Origin: Microbacterium hydrocarbonoxydans | Lineage (GTDB): Bacteria; Actinomycetota; Actinomycetes; Actinomycetales; Microbacteriaceae | Assembly: GCF_011752045.1 (NCBI RefSeq) | Contig: NZ_JAAKXW010000001.1 | Span: forward strand, 186,001-250,000 | Direction: 5' to 3' | Length of the DNA stretch: 64,000 bases | In this document: positions 7,008 through 15,373 of the stretch, in pieces | Numbering within the stretch: position 1 is the stretch's first letter | How the letters are laid out: each line of letters starts with the position of its first letter | The notes under the pieces: generated by a model | Told to the model about the DNA's origin: nothing | The model's input: the letters and a program-made list of their open reading frames with translations, nothing else | Database searches by the model: none | Program-made: the position numbers and the translations under genes

Positions 7008-8156
7008 ATGCGCGCAACACTCCGCACCCGCCGCTGGGCGGGCGCAGCCGGGCTGCTCCTCGGTGCGGCGCTCGCCGCGGGCTGCGCGCCGGAGCCCGCG
7101 GTCACCGCCTCGCCGAGCCCGACCCCGACTGTCACGGTCGCGCCGCCGACCGTCGAGGAGCGGGCTGCCGTGATCGTCGGCGGCATGAGCGTCTCCGAGC
7201 AGGCGGCGAGCATCGTGATGGGCCACATCGCGAGCACGGATCCGTCGGCGCTGAACGCCTACATGACCCAGGGGCTCGGCGGCTTCCTCCTCATGGGGGC
7301 CAACATCCCCGCGACCGACGCCGAGCTGCCGGCGCTCACCGCGGCGCTCGCGGTCGATCCGGAGCTGCCTCCGCTGATCGCGATCGACGAGGAGGGCGGA
7401 TCCGTCACACGGCTCAACGACGACACGCTTCCCGGAGCCGACGTGCTCAAGAGCCTGCCGACGGCCGACACGACCGCAGCCTTCGCCGCGCGCGCCGAGC
7501 TCCTCGTCCGCGCGGGCGTCACCGTGAACTTCGGGACCGTCGCCGACATCTCCGCCGACCCCGGGTCCTTCATCCACGGCCGCGCCCTCGGCACCGAGCC
7601 GGCCGGCGCCGCCGAGCGGGTGGCCGCGGCGACCGAGGCGCAGGAGATGCTCGTGGCCTCGACGCTCAAGCACTTCCCCGGGCACGGCGCCGCGCCCGGC
7701 GACTCCCACCGCGGCATCCCCTCCAGCGCGCTCACGCTCGACGCGTGGCGGCAGGCCGACGCCGTGCCCTTCACCGCGGGAATCGACGCGGGAGCGCGCC
7801 TGCTCATGTTCGGGCATCTCGCCTATCCCGCGATCGATCCGGCCCCCGCGTCGCTGTCGGCGTCGTGGCACGACATCGCCAGGGCGGAGCTCGGGTTCGA
7901 CGGCGTCGCCGTCACCGACGATCTGGGGATGCTGGCGTCGTCGGGCGACTCGGCCTACGCCGACCCGGTGGCGAACGCCGTCGCCGCGGTGGCCGCGGGG
8001 AATGATCTCGTGCTCACCGTCTTCGGGTCGACGGCCGAGACGGCCGGGAGCCTCGCCGCCGGGATCGCGGCAGCGGTGGAGGCGGGTGCGCTGCCTGCTG
8101 AGCGGCTGGAGGAGGCCGCCCTCCGCGTGATGACGCTGCGCCTGCAGCTCAGCTGA
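7008..8156 (+). CDS. GH3 family lipoprotein, NagZ-like beta-N-acetylhexosaminidase
   Basis: A 382-residue secreted glycoside hydrolase family 3 enzyme. The N-terminus is a lipoprotein signal peptide with lipobox LAAG-C near residue 26. The catalytic domain shows KHFPGHGAAPGDSH, the NagZ-type His/Asp loop that supplies the acid/base in this subgroup, and AVTDDLGM with the nucleophile Asp. This pattern predicts release of beta-linked N-acetylglucosamine from cell-wall fragments. The ATG at 7008 is preferred over GTG 7002 because GAGG lies eight bases before it. The gene ends eight bases inside the convergent 3-methyladenine-glycosylase-like gene. Peptidoglycan recycling or wall trimming is the likely role; the exact substrate is inferred. 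Confidence 0.88.
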   Translation: MRATLRTRRWAGAAGLLLGAALAAGCAPEPAVTASPSPTPTVTVAPPTVEERAAVIVGGMSVSEQAASIVMGHIASTDPSALNAYMTQGLGGFLLMGANIPATDAELPALTAALAVDPELPPLIAIDEEGGSVTRLNDDTLPGADVLKSLPTADTTAAFAARAELLVRAGVTVNFGTVADISADPGSFIHGRALGTEPAGAAERVAAATEAQEMLVASTLKHFPGHGAAPGDSHRGIPSSALTLDAWRQADAVPFTAGIDAGARLLMFGHLAYPAIDPAPASLSASWHDIARAELGFDGVAVTDDLGMLASSGDSAYADPVANAVAAVAAGNDLVLTVFGSTAETAGSLAAGIAAAVEAGALPAERLEEAALRVMTLRLQLS

Positions 8157-8994
8157 CCAGCCAGGCGTCCAGCATCCGTGCCCGCAGCTCCGCGCCGCGC
8201 TCCGCGAAGCCGCGCTGCCGGCGCACGTACTCGGCCTTGCCGTCGGGCGTCTCGATCGGCACCGGGACGACGCCCCAGTCCGCCAGGTCGTACGGCGCCG
8301 CCTCCATGTCGAGCAGGCGGATGTCGCGGGCCAGCTCGAACGCGTCCAGCAGCAGCTCGCCGGGGAGGAGCGGGCCGAGCTTCATCGCCCACTTGTACAG
8401 ATCCATCCCGGCGTGCAGGCAGCCGGGCTGCTCGAGCAGCGGCTGGTCGTCGCGGGTGAGCGCGGTGCGGTTGCGGGGCACCGCATCGGGGGTGAAGAAC
8501 CGGAAGGCGTCGAAGTGCGTGCAGCGCAGCTCGTGGCTCTCCACGACGGCGTCGGTGCCCGCCTGGCCCAGCCGCAGCGGCACCGGATGCCGGTGCTCCT
8601 CCGCACGGTAGACCATCGCCCACTCGTGCAGGCCGAAGCAGCCGAACTGCCCGGGGCGCGAGGCCGTGCGGCGCAGCATCCGCTCGACGAGGGCGGCGAG
8701 CTCGGGCTTCTCCCGCGCGTACAGCCCGGCGTCGGGGACGACGCCGTCCGCCGTCGAGCCGGGGGAGTACCAGCGCCAGGCCCGCCGCTCCGCAGCGTCC
8801 TCCAGCTCGACGCCGGCACCGGGGTGCCAGCGGGCGAGCTGAGCGGGCTTGTACCCGTAGTAGGTGAACAGGAAGTCCCAGACCGGATGCTTCTCCCCGC
8901 GCGCCGCGCGGGCGCGGTGCTCCGCGGTGAGGGCGTCGGCGCGTTCACGGTGCGCCTCGGCGCGGGCGCTCCACTCTGATCTGCGGAGGGACAT
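8149..8994 (-). CDS. Protein of the actinobacterial '3-methyladenine DNA glycosylase' annotation family
   Basis: A 281-residue soluble protein with HPVWDFLFTYYGYKP near residue 35 and several conserved Trp/His/Tyr patches (FGLHEWAMVY, HELRCTHFDAFRFF, QPGCLHAGMDLYKW). Homologues in actinobacteria are commonly labelled 3-methyladenine DNA glycosylase, but I see neither a helix-hairpin-helix/GPD motif nor a MPG fold signature, so that label is weak. The many conserved His and Cys residues hint at a metal site. It starts two bases after the App1-type gene and is probably cotranscribed with it and dedA. Its 3' end overlaps the GH3 gene by eight bases. Confidence 0.6.
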   Translation of the reverse strand: MSLRRSEWSARAEAHRERADALTAEHRARAARGEKHPVWDFLFTYYGYKPAQLARWHPGAGVELEDAAERRAWRWYSPGSTADGVVPDAGLYAREKPELAALVERMLRRTASRPGQFGCFGLHEWAMVYRAEEHRHPVPLRLGQAGTDAVVESHELRCTHFDAFRFFTPDAVPRNRTALTRDDQPLLEQPGCLHAGMDLYKWAMKLGPLLPGELLLDAFELARDIRLLDMEAAPYDLADWGVVPVPIETPDGKAEYVRRQRGFAERGAELRARMLDAWLVS

Positions 8995-8996
8995 CG

Positions 8997-10022
8997 TCAG
9001 TGCAGGATGCCGGCCTCGCCGAGCAGATCGCGCAGGCCGGCTCCGTCCTCCGCGCTCACCCAGGGGGCGACGTGCTCGGAGTGCGGCTCCCCGCCCCCTC
9101 GGCCGCCGGCGAGGACGGCTTCGGCGGGCAGGAGCCGTCGGATCGCGACGCCCGCGACGGAGTCCGGATGCTCGTCCATGAACTCCGAGTAGATCGCCTC
9201 GTCGTGCTGGCCGTCGTCGCCGATGAGGAGCCACTTGACGTGCGGGAACTCGGCGGCGAGGCGGCGGAGGTTGGTGAGCTTGTGCTCGCGGCCGCTGCGG
9301 AACCAGCGGTCGTGCGTGGGGCCCCAGTCGGTGAGGAGCATGGAGCCGGCGGGGAACAGGTGGCGTCCGAGGAAGCGGCGCAGGGTCGGCGCGACGTTCC
9401 AGGCGCCGGTGGAGAGGTACACCATCGGGGCGCCGGGATGCTGACGCAGCAGCTGATCGAGGAGCACCGCCATGCCGGGGACGGGCAGGCGCGCGTGCTC
9501 GTCGACGACGAAGGAGTTCCACGCGGCGATGAAGGGCCGGGGGAGCGCCGTCACCATGACGGTGTCGTCCACGTCGGACAGCACGCCGAAGCGGGTGGAC
9601 TCGGCGACGATGAACGCGGAGGCCTCGACGGGCTCCTGTCCCTCCACGGAGATCTCGAAGGTCTGCCACCCTGGTGGCAGCTCGGCGTCGACGACGGCGT
9701 CGATCACGCCGCCGCGATCGGCGACGACCTCGTGCACCGCATCCCCGATCCGGACGCTGACGGTGGCGAAGCTCACCGGGATCCCGACGAAGCTGCGCCA
9801 GCCCCGCACGCTCGCCGGCTCGCCGTTCCTCGTCCGCCGCTGCGGGGGCACGATGAGCACGCGGCCGACGACGCGCACCCAGCCCGGTCCGCCGTACCCG
9901 GGGAACGGCAGGATCGTCGCGGTGCGTCCGCGACGGCGCGCTCGACCCTCGCGCCACACGTGGAAGCGGTGCTCGAGCCGGGCGAACCAGTGGATCCTGG
10001 GGGCCGGGGATGCTGAGGCCAT
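8997..10022 (-). CDS. App1-type phosphatidate phosphatase domain protein (DUF2183)
   Basis: A 341-residue protein of the App1 family (phosphatidate phosphatase APP1 catalytic domain). The HAD-like catalytic motif DVDDTVM appears near residue 150, the second motif STGAWN lies in the centre, and IGDDGQHDEAIY near the C-terminus holds the acidic motif. The first about 140 residues form a separate beta-rich domain containing FVGIPV and PPGWQTFEI. No signal peptide is visible. The predicted activity is dephosphorylation of a lipid or other phosphate; the bacterial substrate is unknown. It lies five bases downstream of dedA, a membrane protein of phospholipid homeostasis, which fits a lipid-related role. 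Confidence 0.82.
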   Translation of the reverse strand: MASASPAPRIHWFARLEHRFHVWREGRARRRGRTATILPFPGYGGPGWVRVVGRVLIVPPQRRTRNGEPASVRGWRSFVGIPVSFATVSVRIGDAVHEVVADRGGVIDAVVDAELPPGWQTFEISVEGQEPVEASAFIVAESTRFGVLSDVDDTVMVTALPRPFIAAWNSFVVDEHARLPVPGMAVLLDQLLRQHPGAPMVYLSTGAWNVAPTLRRFLGRHLFPAGSMLLTDWGPTHDRWFRSGREHKLTNLRRLAAEFPHVKWLLIGDDGQHDEAIYSEFMDEHPDSVAGVAIRRLLPAEAVLAGGRGGGEPHSEHVAPWVSAEDGAGLRDLLGEAGILH

Positions 10023-10026
10023 TGCC

Positions 10027-10698
10027 TCAGTCTTTCACGTCCGCGTCCGCCGCCGCCTCAGGGGATTCCAGGTGCCGTGCCTCGATCCGGTGCAGGAGCC
10101 TCTTGCCGAGGAAGACGAGGAGCAGGAAGAGCAGGATCGCGCCGACGAAGACGTAACCGGCGAAGTGGACCTGGTCGACGAGCTGACGGAAGCCGCCGGC
10201 GGCGAGAGAGGTGACGCTGACGTACGCGGCCGCCCACAGCACGCACGCGGGAGCGGTCCATGCGAGGAAACGGCGATAACCGAAGCCGCTCATCCCGACG
10301 GTCAGCGGGACGAGGGAGTGCAGCACCGGGAGGAAGCGGGAGAGGAAGATCGCCCAGCCGCCGCGACGGCGGAGATAGATCTCCGCGCGAACCCAGTTGT
10401 GCTCGCCGATGCGCCGCCCGATCCAGGAGCGGCGGAGGTGCGGCCCGATCCAGCGGCCGAGGGCGAAGCCGATGCTCTCGCCGATGAGCGCGCCGATCAC
10501 GACGGCGACCCCGAGCGCGACGCCCTCGACGAGGTTGGCGACACCGGCCGCGGCGACGATCACGACGGTGTCGCCCGGGACGATGAGCCCGATCAGGATG
10601 CTCGTCTCCAGGAGCACGGCGAGGCCGGCGACGAGCGTGCGGGTGACCGGGTCGATCGACTGCACGAAGTCGAGGAGCCAGAGCAGGAGGTCATCCAC
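10027..10698 (-). CDS. DedA family membrane protein
   Basis: A 223-residue polytopic inner-membrane protein of the DedA (SNARE-associated/VTT) family, involved in lipid carrier and phospholipid scrambling and in envelope homeostasis. Typical features are the ETSILIGLIVPGDT segment near residue 30, the GRWIG region, and FLSRFLPVLHSLVPLTVGM with the conserved F/R-x-x-P helix around residue 120. Four to five hydrophobic helices are visible. The GTG at 10698 is chosen because TATCCT ends six bases upstream and no ribosome-binding site is present. It is the first gene of a probable dedA-App1-glycosylase-like operon and diverges from pabB across 41 bp. Confidence 0.87.
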   Translation of the reverse strand: MDDLLLWLLDFVQSIDPVTRTLVAGLAVLLETSILIGLIVPGDTVVIVAAAGVANLVEGVALGVAVVIGALIGESIGFALGRWIGPHLRRSWIGRRIGEHNWVRAEIYLRRRGGWAIFLSRFLPVLHSLVPLTVGMSGFGYRRFLAWTAPACVLWAAAYVSVTSLAAGGFRQLVDQVHFAGYVFVGAILLFLLLVFLGKRLLHRIEARHLESPEAAADADVKD

Positions 10699-10704
10699 CC
10701 CATG

Positions 10705-10710
10705 AGGATA
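10705..10710 (-). promoter_or_regulatory. Leaderless -10 element of dedA
   Basis: TATCCT on the minus strand ends six bases before the GTG at 10698. The opposing pabB hexamer lies 17 bp away. Confidence 0.55.
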
Positions 10711-10727
10711 CGCCGCGCCCCCGGCCC

Positions 10728-10733
10728 TACGCT
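10728..10733 (+). promoter_or_regulatory. Leaderless -10 element of pabB
   Basis: TACGCT ends six bases before the GTG at 10740, back to back with the dedA element. Confidence 0.55.
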
Positions 10734-10739
10734 GGAAAC

Positions 10740-12053
10740 GTGCCGCACCGCCTGACCGCCCGCCCCCTCGCCGCCGGAGTGGACCCCGCCGGCCTCTTCC
10801 TCGCCCTGGAGGGCGTCGCCCAGGACGTCTTCTGGCTGGATGCGGGCGCGGACGCCGACGAGGGCTGGAGCTTCGTGGGCACCGGGGAGCGCTCAGTGCT
10901 CCCCGCCGGCGTAAGGCTCGATGTCGAGACGCCGGCACCCGACGGCGCCCCGCCGTTCCAGGGCGGGTGGGTCGGCTGGTACGACTACGAGAGCGGCGCC
11001 CGGCGCGCCGGGGCTCCGACCGCCGAGGGCGCCGATCCCGAAGGCGGCGCCTGGCTTCGGGTGACGCGCGCCGTCGCCTTCGACCACGCGACAGGGCGTG
11101 CCTGGGCGCTCGCCGGAGACGAAGACCTGGACTCCTGGGAGCGGACCGTGCACGAGCAGCGGCCCCCGGCATCCGTCACCCCCTTCACAGGAGAGCGGAC
11201 CGGCGCCAGGGCCCGGCACACCCCCGACGAGTACGCCGCGCTCATCGAACGCTGCCGCGACCTCATCCGGGCCGGCATCGCCTATCAGCTCTGCCTCACC
11301 ACGCGCTTCACGGTGCCGGGCGCGCACGACGCCGTGGCCGCGTACCTGCGGCTCCGCTCCGCGACCCCGGCCCACCACGGCGGTTTCGTGCGCATCGGCG
11401 GGCGGGCCCTGCTCAGCGCCAGCCCTGAGCAGTTCCTGCACGCCGCGGGCGGGGTCATCCGCACCAGGCCGATCAAGGGCACCCGCCCGCGCGGACGGGA
11501 TGCGGAGACCGACGCCGCGCTCGCCGCAGAGCTCGCCGCGGACCCCAAGGAGCGCGCGGAGAACGTGATGATCGTCGACCTGATGCGCAACGACCTCTCG
11601 CAGGTGTGCGTGCCAGGGTCGATCCGCGTCGACGGCCTGTGGGTCGTGGAGAGCTACCCCGCGGTGCACCAGCTGGTGAGCACGGTCAGCGGCACGGCCG
11701 CACCGGGGACGACCGCGGGCGCGCTCCTGGACGCCGCGTTCCCCGCCGGCAGCATGACCGGGGCGCCGAAGCTGTCGGCCATGACCCGGCTGCAGGCTCT
11801 CGAAGGCGGGCCGCGCGGCGTCTACGCCGGCTGCTTCGGCTATGTCGGAGACGACGGCGGGGTGGACCTCGCGATGGTGATCCGGAGCATCGTCGTGGAT
11901 GCCGACAGCGCGGTGGTCGGCGCGGGCGGCGGCATCACCTGGCGCTCGGTGCCGGCGTCCGAGGTCGCGGAGGTCGCGACCAAGGCGCGCGCCCCGCTCG
12001 CGGCCCTCGGTGCGGAAATGCCCGAGCTCTGGGGTTCCGATATCCTGAACTGA
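10740..12053 (+). CDS. pabB: Aminodeoxychorismate synthase component I
   Basis: A 437-residue chorismate-utilising enzyme that aminates chorismate to 4-amino-4-deoxychorismate for folate synthesis. The family motif PIKGTRPRG (about residue 246) carries the Lys typical of PabB, where anthranilate synthase TrpE has PIAGT. Other chorismate-enzyme blocks are [24 protein letters not shown] and [10 protein letters not shown]. The N-terminal about 150 residues form the less conserved TrpE_N-like part. The glutamine amidotransferase partner PabA and the lyase PabC are not nearby. Translation starts at a GTG with a leaderless-type -10. leuS follows on the same strand after 25 bases. Confidence 0.9.
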   Translation: MPHRLTARPLAAGVDPAGLFLALEGVAQDVFWLDAGADADEGWSFVGTGERSVLPAGVRLDVETPAPDGAPPFQGGWVGWYDYESGARRAGAPTAEGADPEGGAWLRVTRAVAFDHATGRAWALAGDEDLDSWERTVHEQRPPASVTPFTGERTGARARHTPDEYAALIERCRDLIRAGIAYQLCLTTRFTVPGAHDAVAAYLRLRSATPAHHGGFVRIGGRALLSASPEQFLHAAGGVIRTRPIKGTRPRGRDAETDAALAAELAADPKERAENVMIVDLMRNDLSQVCVPGSIRVDGLWVVESYPAVHQLVSTVSGTAAPGTTAGALLDAAFPAGSMTGAPKLSAMTRLQALEGGPRGVYAGCFGYVGDDGGVDLAMVIRSIVVDADSAVVGAGGGITWRSVPASEVAEVATKARAPLAALGAEMPELWGSDILN

Positions 12054-12078
12054 TCCCGCTTTTCCCTTCAGATTGGTC

Positions 12079-14667
12079 GTGCGTTCGTTGTCTGAGAACC
12101 TGTCCACCGCTCCCGTCGACGAGGAGATCTCCTCGGCGCACGCCATCCAGGCCAAGTGGCAGAAGCACTGGGCGGAGAACGGCACGTTCCTCACCGGCGG
12201 CGCCGACGACACGCGGCCCCGCCGCTACGTCCTGGCGATGTTCCCGTACCCGTCCGGCGATCTGCACATGGGGCACGCCGAGAACTACCTGTACTCGGAC
12301 ATCGTGGCGCGCTTCTGGCGGCACCGCGGGCACAACGTCCTGAACCCGATCGGCTGGGACTCCTTCGGCCTGCCCGCCGAGAACGCGGCCATCCGCCAGG
12401 GCGCCGACCCGCGCGAGTGGACCTATCAGAACATCGCGCAGCAGAAGGCGGGCTTCGAGGCGTACGGCGTCTCCTTCGACTGGACGCGCGTGCTGCACAC
12501 CTCCGACCCGGAGTACTACCGCTGGAACCAGTGGCTGTTCCTGAAGCTGTACGAGCGCGGCCTGGCGTACCGCAAGAAGAGCCCGGTGAACTGGTGCCCG
12601 AACGACCAGACCGTGCTGGCGAACGAGCAGGTCGTCGACGGCCGCTGCGACCGCTGCGGCGCCGAGGTCATCAAGAAGAAGCTCACCCAGTGGTACTTCC
12701 GCATCACCGAGTACGCCGACCGCCTGCTGGACGACCTGAACCAGCTGGAGGGCTTCTGGCCGCAGAAGGTGCTGCAGATGCAGCGCAACTGGATCGGCCG
12801 CTCGGTGGGCGCCGATGTGGACTTCCGCATCGAGGGCCGTGACGAGCCGGTCACCGTCTTCACCACGCGCCCCGACACCCTGCACGGCGCGACGTTCTTC
12901 GTCGTCGCCCCCGACGGCGACCTGGCCGCCGAGCTGGCAGCGGAGGCCCCGGCCGAGGTGCGCGAGCGCTTCCAGACGTACCTCACCGAGGTGCAGAAGG
13001 AGACCGACATCGACCGGCAGGCCACGGACCGGCCGAAGACCGGCGTGTTCCTGGAGCGCTACGCGATCAACCCGGTGAACGGCGAGAAGCTGCCGATCTG
13101 GGCCGCGGACTACGTGCTGGCCGACTACGGCCACGGCGCCGTGATGGCCGTGCCCGCGCACGACCAGCGCGACCTCGACTTCGCCCGCGCCTTCGACCTG
13201 CCGGTCAAGGTGGTCGTCGACACCACCGCCCCGATCACCGGCGCCATGCCGGTCATCGAGGTCGACGAGGACGGCGTGCCCATCGACACCGGCCTGCCGA
13301 CGCTCGACGAGCAGCACCCGTCGATCACCGGGGTCGCCCTGAGCGGCGAGGGCCGCATGATCAACTCCGGCGACCTGAACGGCCTGTCCAAGCGCAACGC
13401 GATCGCCCGTGCGATCGAGCAGCTGGAGGCGTCCGGCACCGGCCGCGCCGCGAAGAACTACCGCCTGCGGGACTGGCTGATCTCCCGGCAGCGCTTCTGG
13501 GGCACGCCGATCCCGATGCTGCACGCCGAGGACGGCCGGATCATCCCGGTCCCGGAGGAGCAGCTGCCGGTGAAGCTGCCCAGCGTCGAGGGCCTGGACC
13601 TCGCGCCGAAGGGCACCTCGCCGCTGGGCGGCGCGGAGAGCTGGGTGCGCACGGTCGACCCCGCATCCGGCGACCCGGTGCTGCGCGACCCCGACACCAT
13701 GGACACCTTCGTGGACAGCTCCTGGTACTTCCTGCGCTTCCTGTCGCCGAACAGCGACGCCATGGCCTTCGACCCCGCCGAGGCCGACCGCTGGGCCCCC
13801 GTCGACTCCTACATCGGCGGCGTCGAGCACGCCATCCTGCACCTGCTCTACGCGCGGTTCATCACCAAGGTCCTGTTCGACATGGGCCTGATCGACTTCA
13901 CCGAGCCGTTCTCGAACCTGATCAACCAGGGCATGGTGCTGCTCGACGGCCAGAAGATGTCGAAGAGCAAGGGCAACCTGGTGCTGTTCCAGGAGGAGCT
14001 CGACGCCCACGGCGCCGACGCGCTGCGGGTCGGGCTCGCCTTCGCCGGCCCGGTGGAGGACGACAAGGACTGGGCCGACGTCTCGACGACGGGCGCCCAG
14101 AAGTTCCTGGCCCGTGCACTGCGCATCGCCCGCGAGGTCTCCAGCCCCGTCGACGTCGTGTTCGACGGCGGCGACGCAGCCCTGCGCCGCGCGACGCACA
14201 AGCTGCTGTCCGAGGCGCCCGCGCTCGTCGAGCAGACCAAGTTCAACGTGCTCGTCGCCCGACTGATGGAGCTGGTGAACATCACCCGCAAGACCATCGA
14301 CGGCGCCGCGGGACCCGCTGACCCCGCCGTCCGCGAGGCAGCCGAGACCATCGCCGTGATGCTCGACCTCATCGCCCCGCACACTGCGGAGGAGATGTGG
14401 GAGATCCTCGGTCACGAGCCCTCCGTGGGCCTGGTGAACTGGCGTTCCGCCGATCCGGCGCTGCTCGTCGAGGACTCCGTCACCGCGGTCGTGCAGATCG
14501 GCGGCAAGGTCCGGGCGCAGCTCGAGGTTCCCGCTCGCATCGGCGAGAAGGAGCTGGAGGCGCTCGCCCTCGCCGACGAGCGCGTCATCCGCTCTCTCGA
14601 CGGCCGCGAGATCGTCAAGATCGTCGTGCGCGCCCCGAAGATCGTCAGCATCGTCGTCAAGGGCTGA
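12079..14667 (+). CDS. leuS: Leucyl-tRNA synthetase
   Basis: A class Ia synthetase of about 862 residues that charges tRNA-Leu. The HIGH-type signature appears as [11 protein letters not shown] near residue 60 and the KMSKS loop as QKMSKSKGN near residue 630. Between them are the zinc-type insertion ([20 protein letters not shown]) and the CP1 editing domain ([12 protein letters not shown] and the later [14 protein letters not shown]). The start is uncertain: GTG 12079 is chosen, with TTG 12073 and TTG 12088 possible, and no clear Shine-Dalgarno is seen. Codon use is more strictly G/C-ending than in neighbouring genes, consistent with high expression. Confidence 0.95.
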   Translation: MRSLSENLSTAPVDEEISSAHAIQAKWQKHWAENGTFLTGGADDTRPRRYVLAMFPYPSGDLHMGHAENYLYSDIVARFWRHRGHNVLNPIGWDSFGLPAENAAIRQGADPREWTYQNIAQQKAGFEAYGVSFDWTRVLHTSDPEYYRWNQWLFLKLYERGLAYRKKSPVNWCPNDQTVLANEQVVDGRCDRCGAEVIKKKLTQWYFRITEYADRLLDDLNQLEGFWPQKVLQMQRNWIGRSVGADVDFRIEGRDEPVTVFTTRPDTLHGATFFVVAPDGDLAAELAAEAPAEVRERFQTYLTEVQKETDIDRQATDRPKTGVFLERYAINPVNGEKLPIWAADYVLADYGHGAVMAVPAHDQRDLDFARAFDLPVKVVVDTTAPITGAMPVIEVDEDGVPIDTGLPTLDEQHPSITGVALSGEGRMINSGDLNGLSKRNAIARAIEQLEASGTGRAAKNYRLRDWLISRQRFWGTPIPMLHAEDGRIIPVPEEQLPVKLPSVEGLDLAPKGTSPLGGAESWVRTVDPASGDPVLRDPDTMDTFVDSSWYFLRFLSPNSDAMAFDPAEADRWAPVDSYIGGVEHAILHLLYARFITKVLFDMGLIDFTEPFSNLINQGMVLLDGQKMSKSKGNLVLFQEELDAHGADALRVGLAFAGPVEDDKDWADVSTTGAQKFLARALRIAREVSSPVDVVFDGGDAALRRATHKLLSEAPALVEQTKFNVLVARLMELVNITRKTIDGAAGPADPAVREAAETIAVMLDLIAPHTAEEMWEILGHEPSVGLVNWRSADPALLVEDSVTAVVQIGGKVRAQLEVPARIGEKELEALALADERVIRSLDGREIVKIVVRAPKIVSIVVKG

Positions 14668-14764
14668 ACCGGCAACCGTCCCGGGCCTTCTGCACAGCCG
14701 TCGGGTGAGGACGACTTCTCCACCGACCGCGTTCTCGCGGAGGCTCGGGGTCTCCGGTGGCGTC

Positions 14765-14770
14765 TAGCGT
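14765..14770 (+). promoter_or_regulatory. Leaderless -10 element of comEA
   Basis: TAGCGT ends six bases before the ATG at 14777. Confidence 0.5.
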
Positions 14771-14776
14771 GGCGGG

Positions 14777-15373
14777 ATGCCTCAGCCGCAGCCGCCGTCC
14801 ACCCCTCCGCGGCGGCTGCGGCTGAGCATCGGCGCGGCCGTCGTGCTCGGGCTCGTCGTGCTGTCGGGCGCCGTGGGGATCGGCGTGCTGCGCGGGCAGG
14901 CGTCGCCGGTGCAGTCGCTGCCCCTGGCGGAGGGCGGCGCGTCGCCGGTCCCCTCCGGCGAGCTGTACGTGCACGTGCTGGGCGCCGTGGAGAGGCCCGG
15001 CCTCTATGTCCTCGATCTCGATGCCCGGCTCGTCGACGCGGTCGCCGCCGCGGGCGGGACGACGGATGCCGCCGACCTCGCCGCCGTCAACCTGGCGCGC
15101 CTCCTCGAAGACGGCGAGCAGGTGGTCGTGCCCGTCGCGGGCGGCGCGCCGGGAGCCGCAGGACCGGCCCCGCCGGCGGACGGCCGCATCGACCTGAACA
15201 CCGCGGATCAGGCGGCGCTGGAGACGCTGCCGCGTATCGGGCCCGCCCTGGCAGAGCGCATCGTCGCCTGGCGGGAGGAGAACGGCCGATTCCAGTCGGT
15301 CGACGACCTTCTCGCCGTGCCGGGAATCGGCGAGAAGCTGCTCGCCGGCATCCGAGACGGGGTGCGCGTGTGA
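14777..15373 (+). CDS. comEA: ComEA family DNA-binding protein
   Basis: A 198-residue membrane-anchored DNA receptor of the competence type. After a Pro/Arg-rich N-terminus there is one transmembrane helix (about residues 16-38). A SLBB-type domain (VHVLGAVERPGLYVL) follows, then a Gly/Ala/Pro linker, then two helix-hairpin-helix motifs (IDLNTADQAALETLPRIG and LLAVPGIGEKLL). The HhH pair binds double-stranded DNA without sequence preference. It overlaps comEC by four bases (GTGTGA). A complete type IV pilus set is not in the window, so natural transformation cannot be inferred from this locus alone. Confidence 0.92.
   Translation: MPQPQPPSTPPRRLRLSIGAAVVLGLVVLSGAVGIGVLRGQASPVQSLPLAEGGASPVPSGELYVHVLGAVERPGLYVLDLDARLVDAVAAAGGTTDAADLAAVNLARLLEDGEQVVVPVAGGAPGAAGPAPPADGRIDLNTADQAALETLPRIGPALAERIVAWREENGRFQSVDDLLAVPGIGEKLLAGIRDGVRV

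Noticed and set aside
8149..8994. Accepting the gene as a true 3-methyladenine DNA glycosylase
   Set aside because: No known glycosylase fold motif is visible; the name comes from inherited annotation, so I report it only as a family label.
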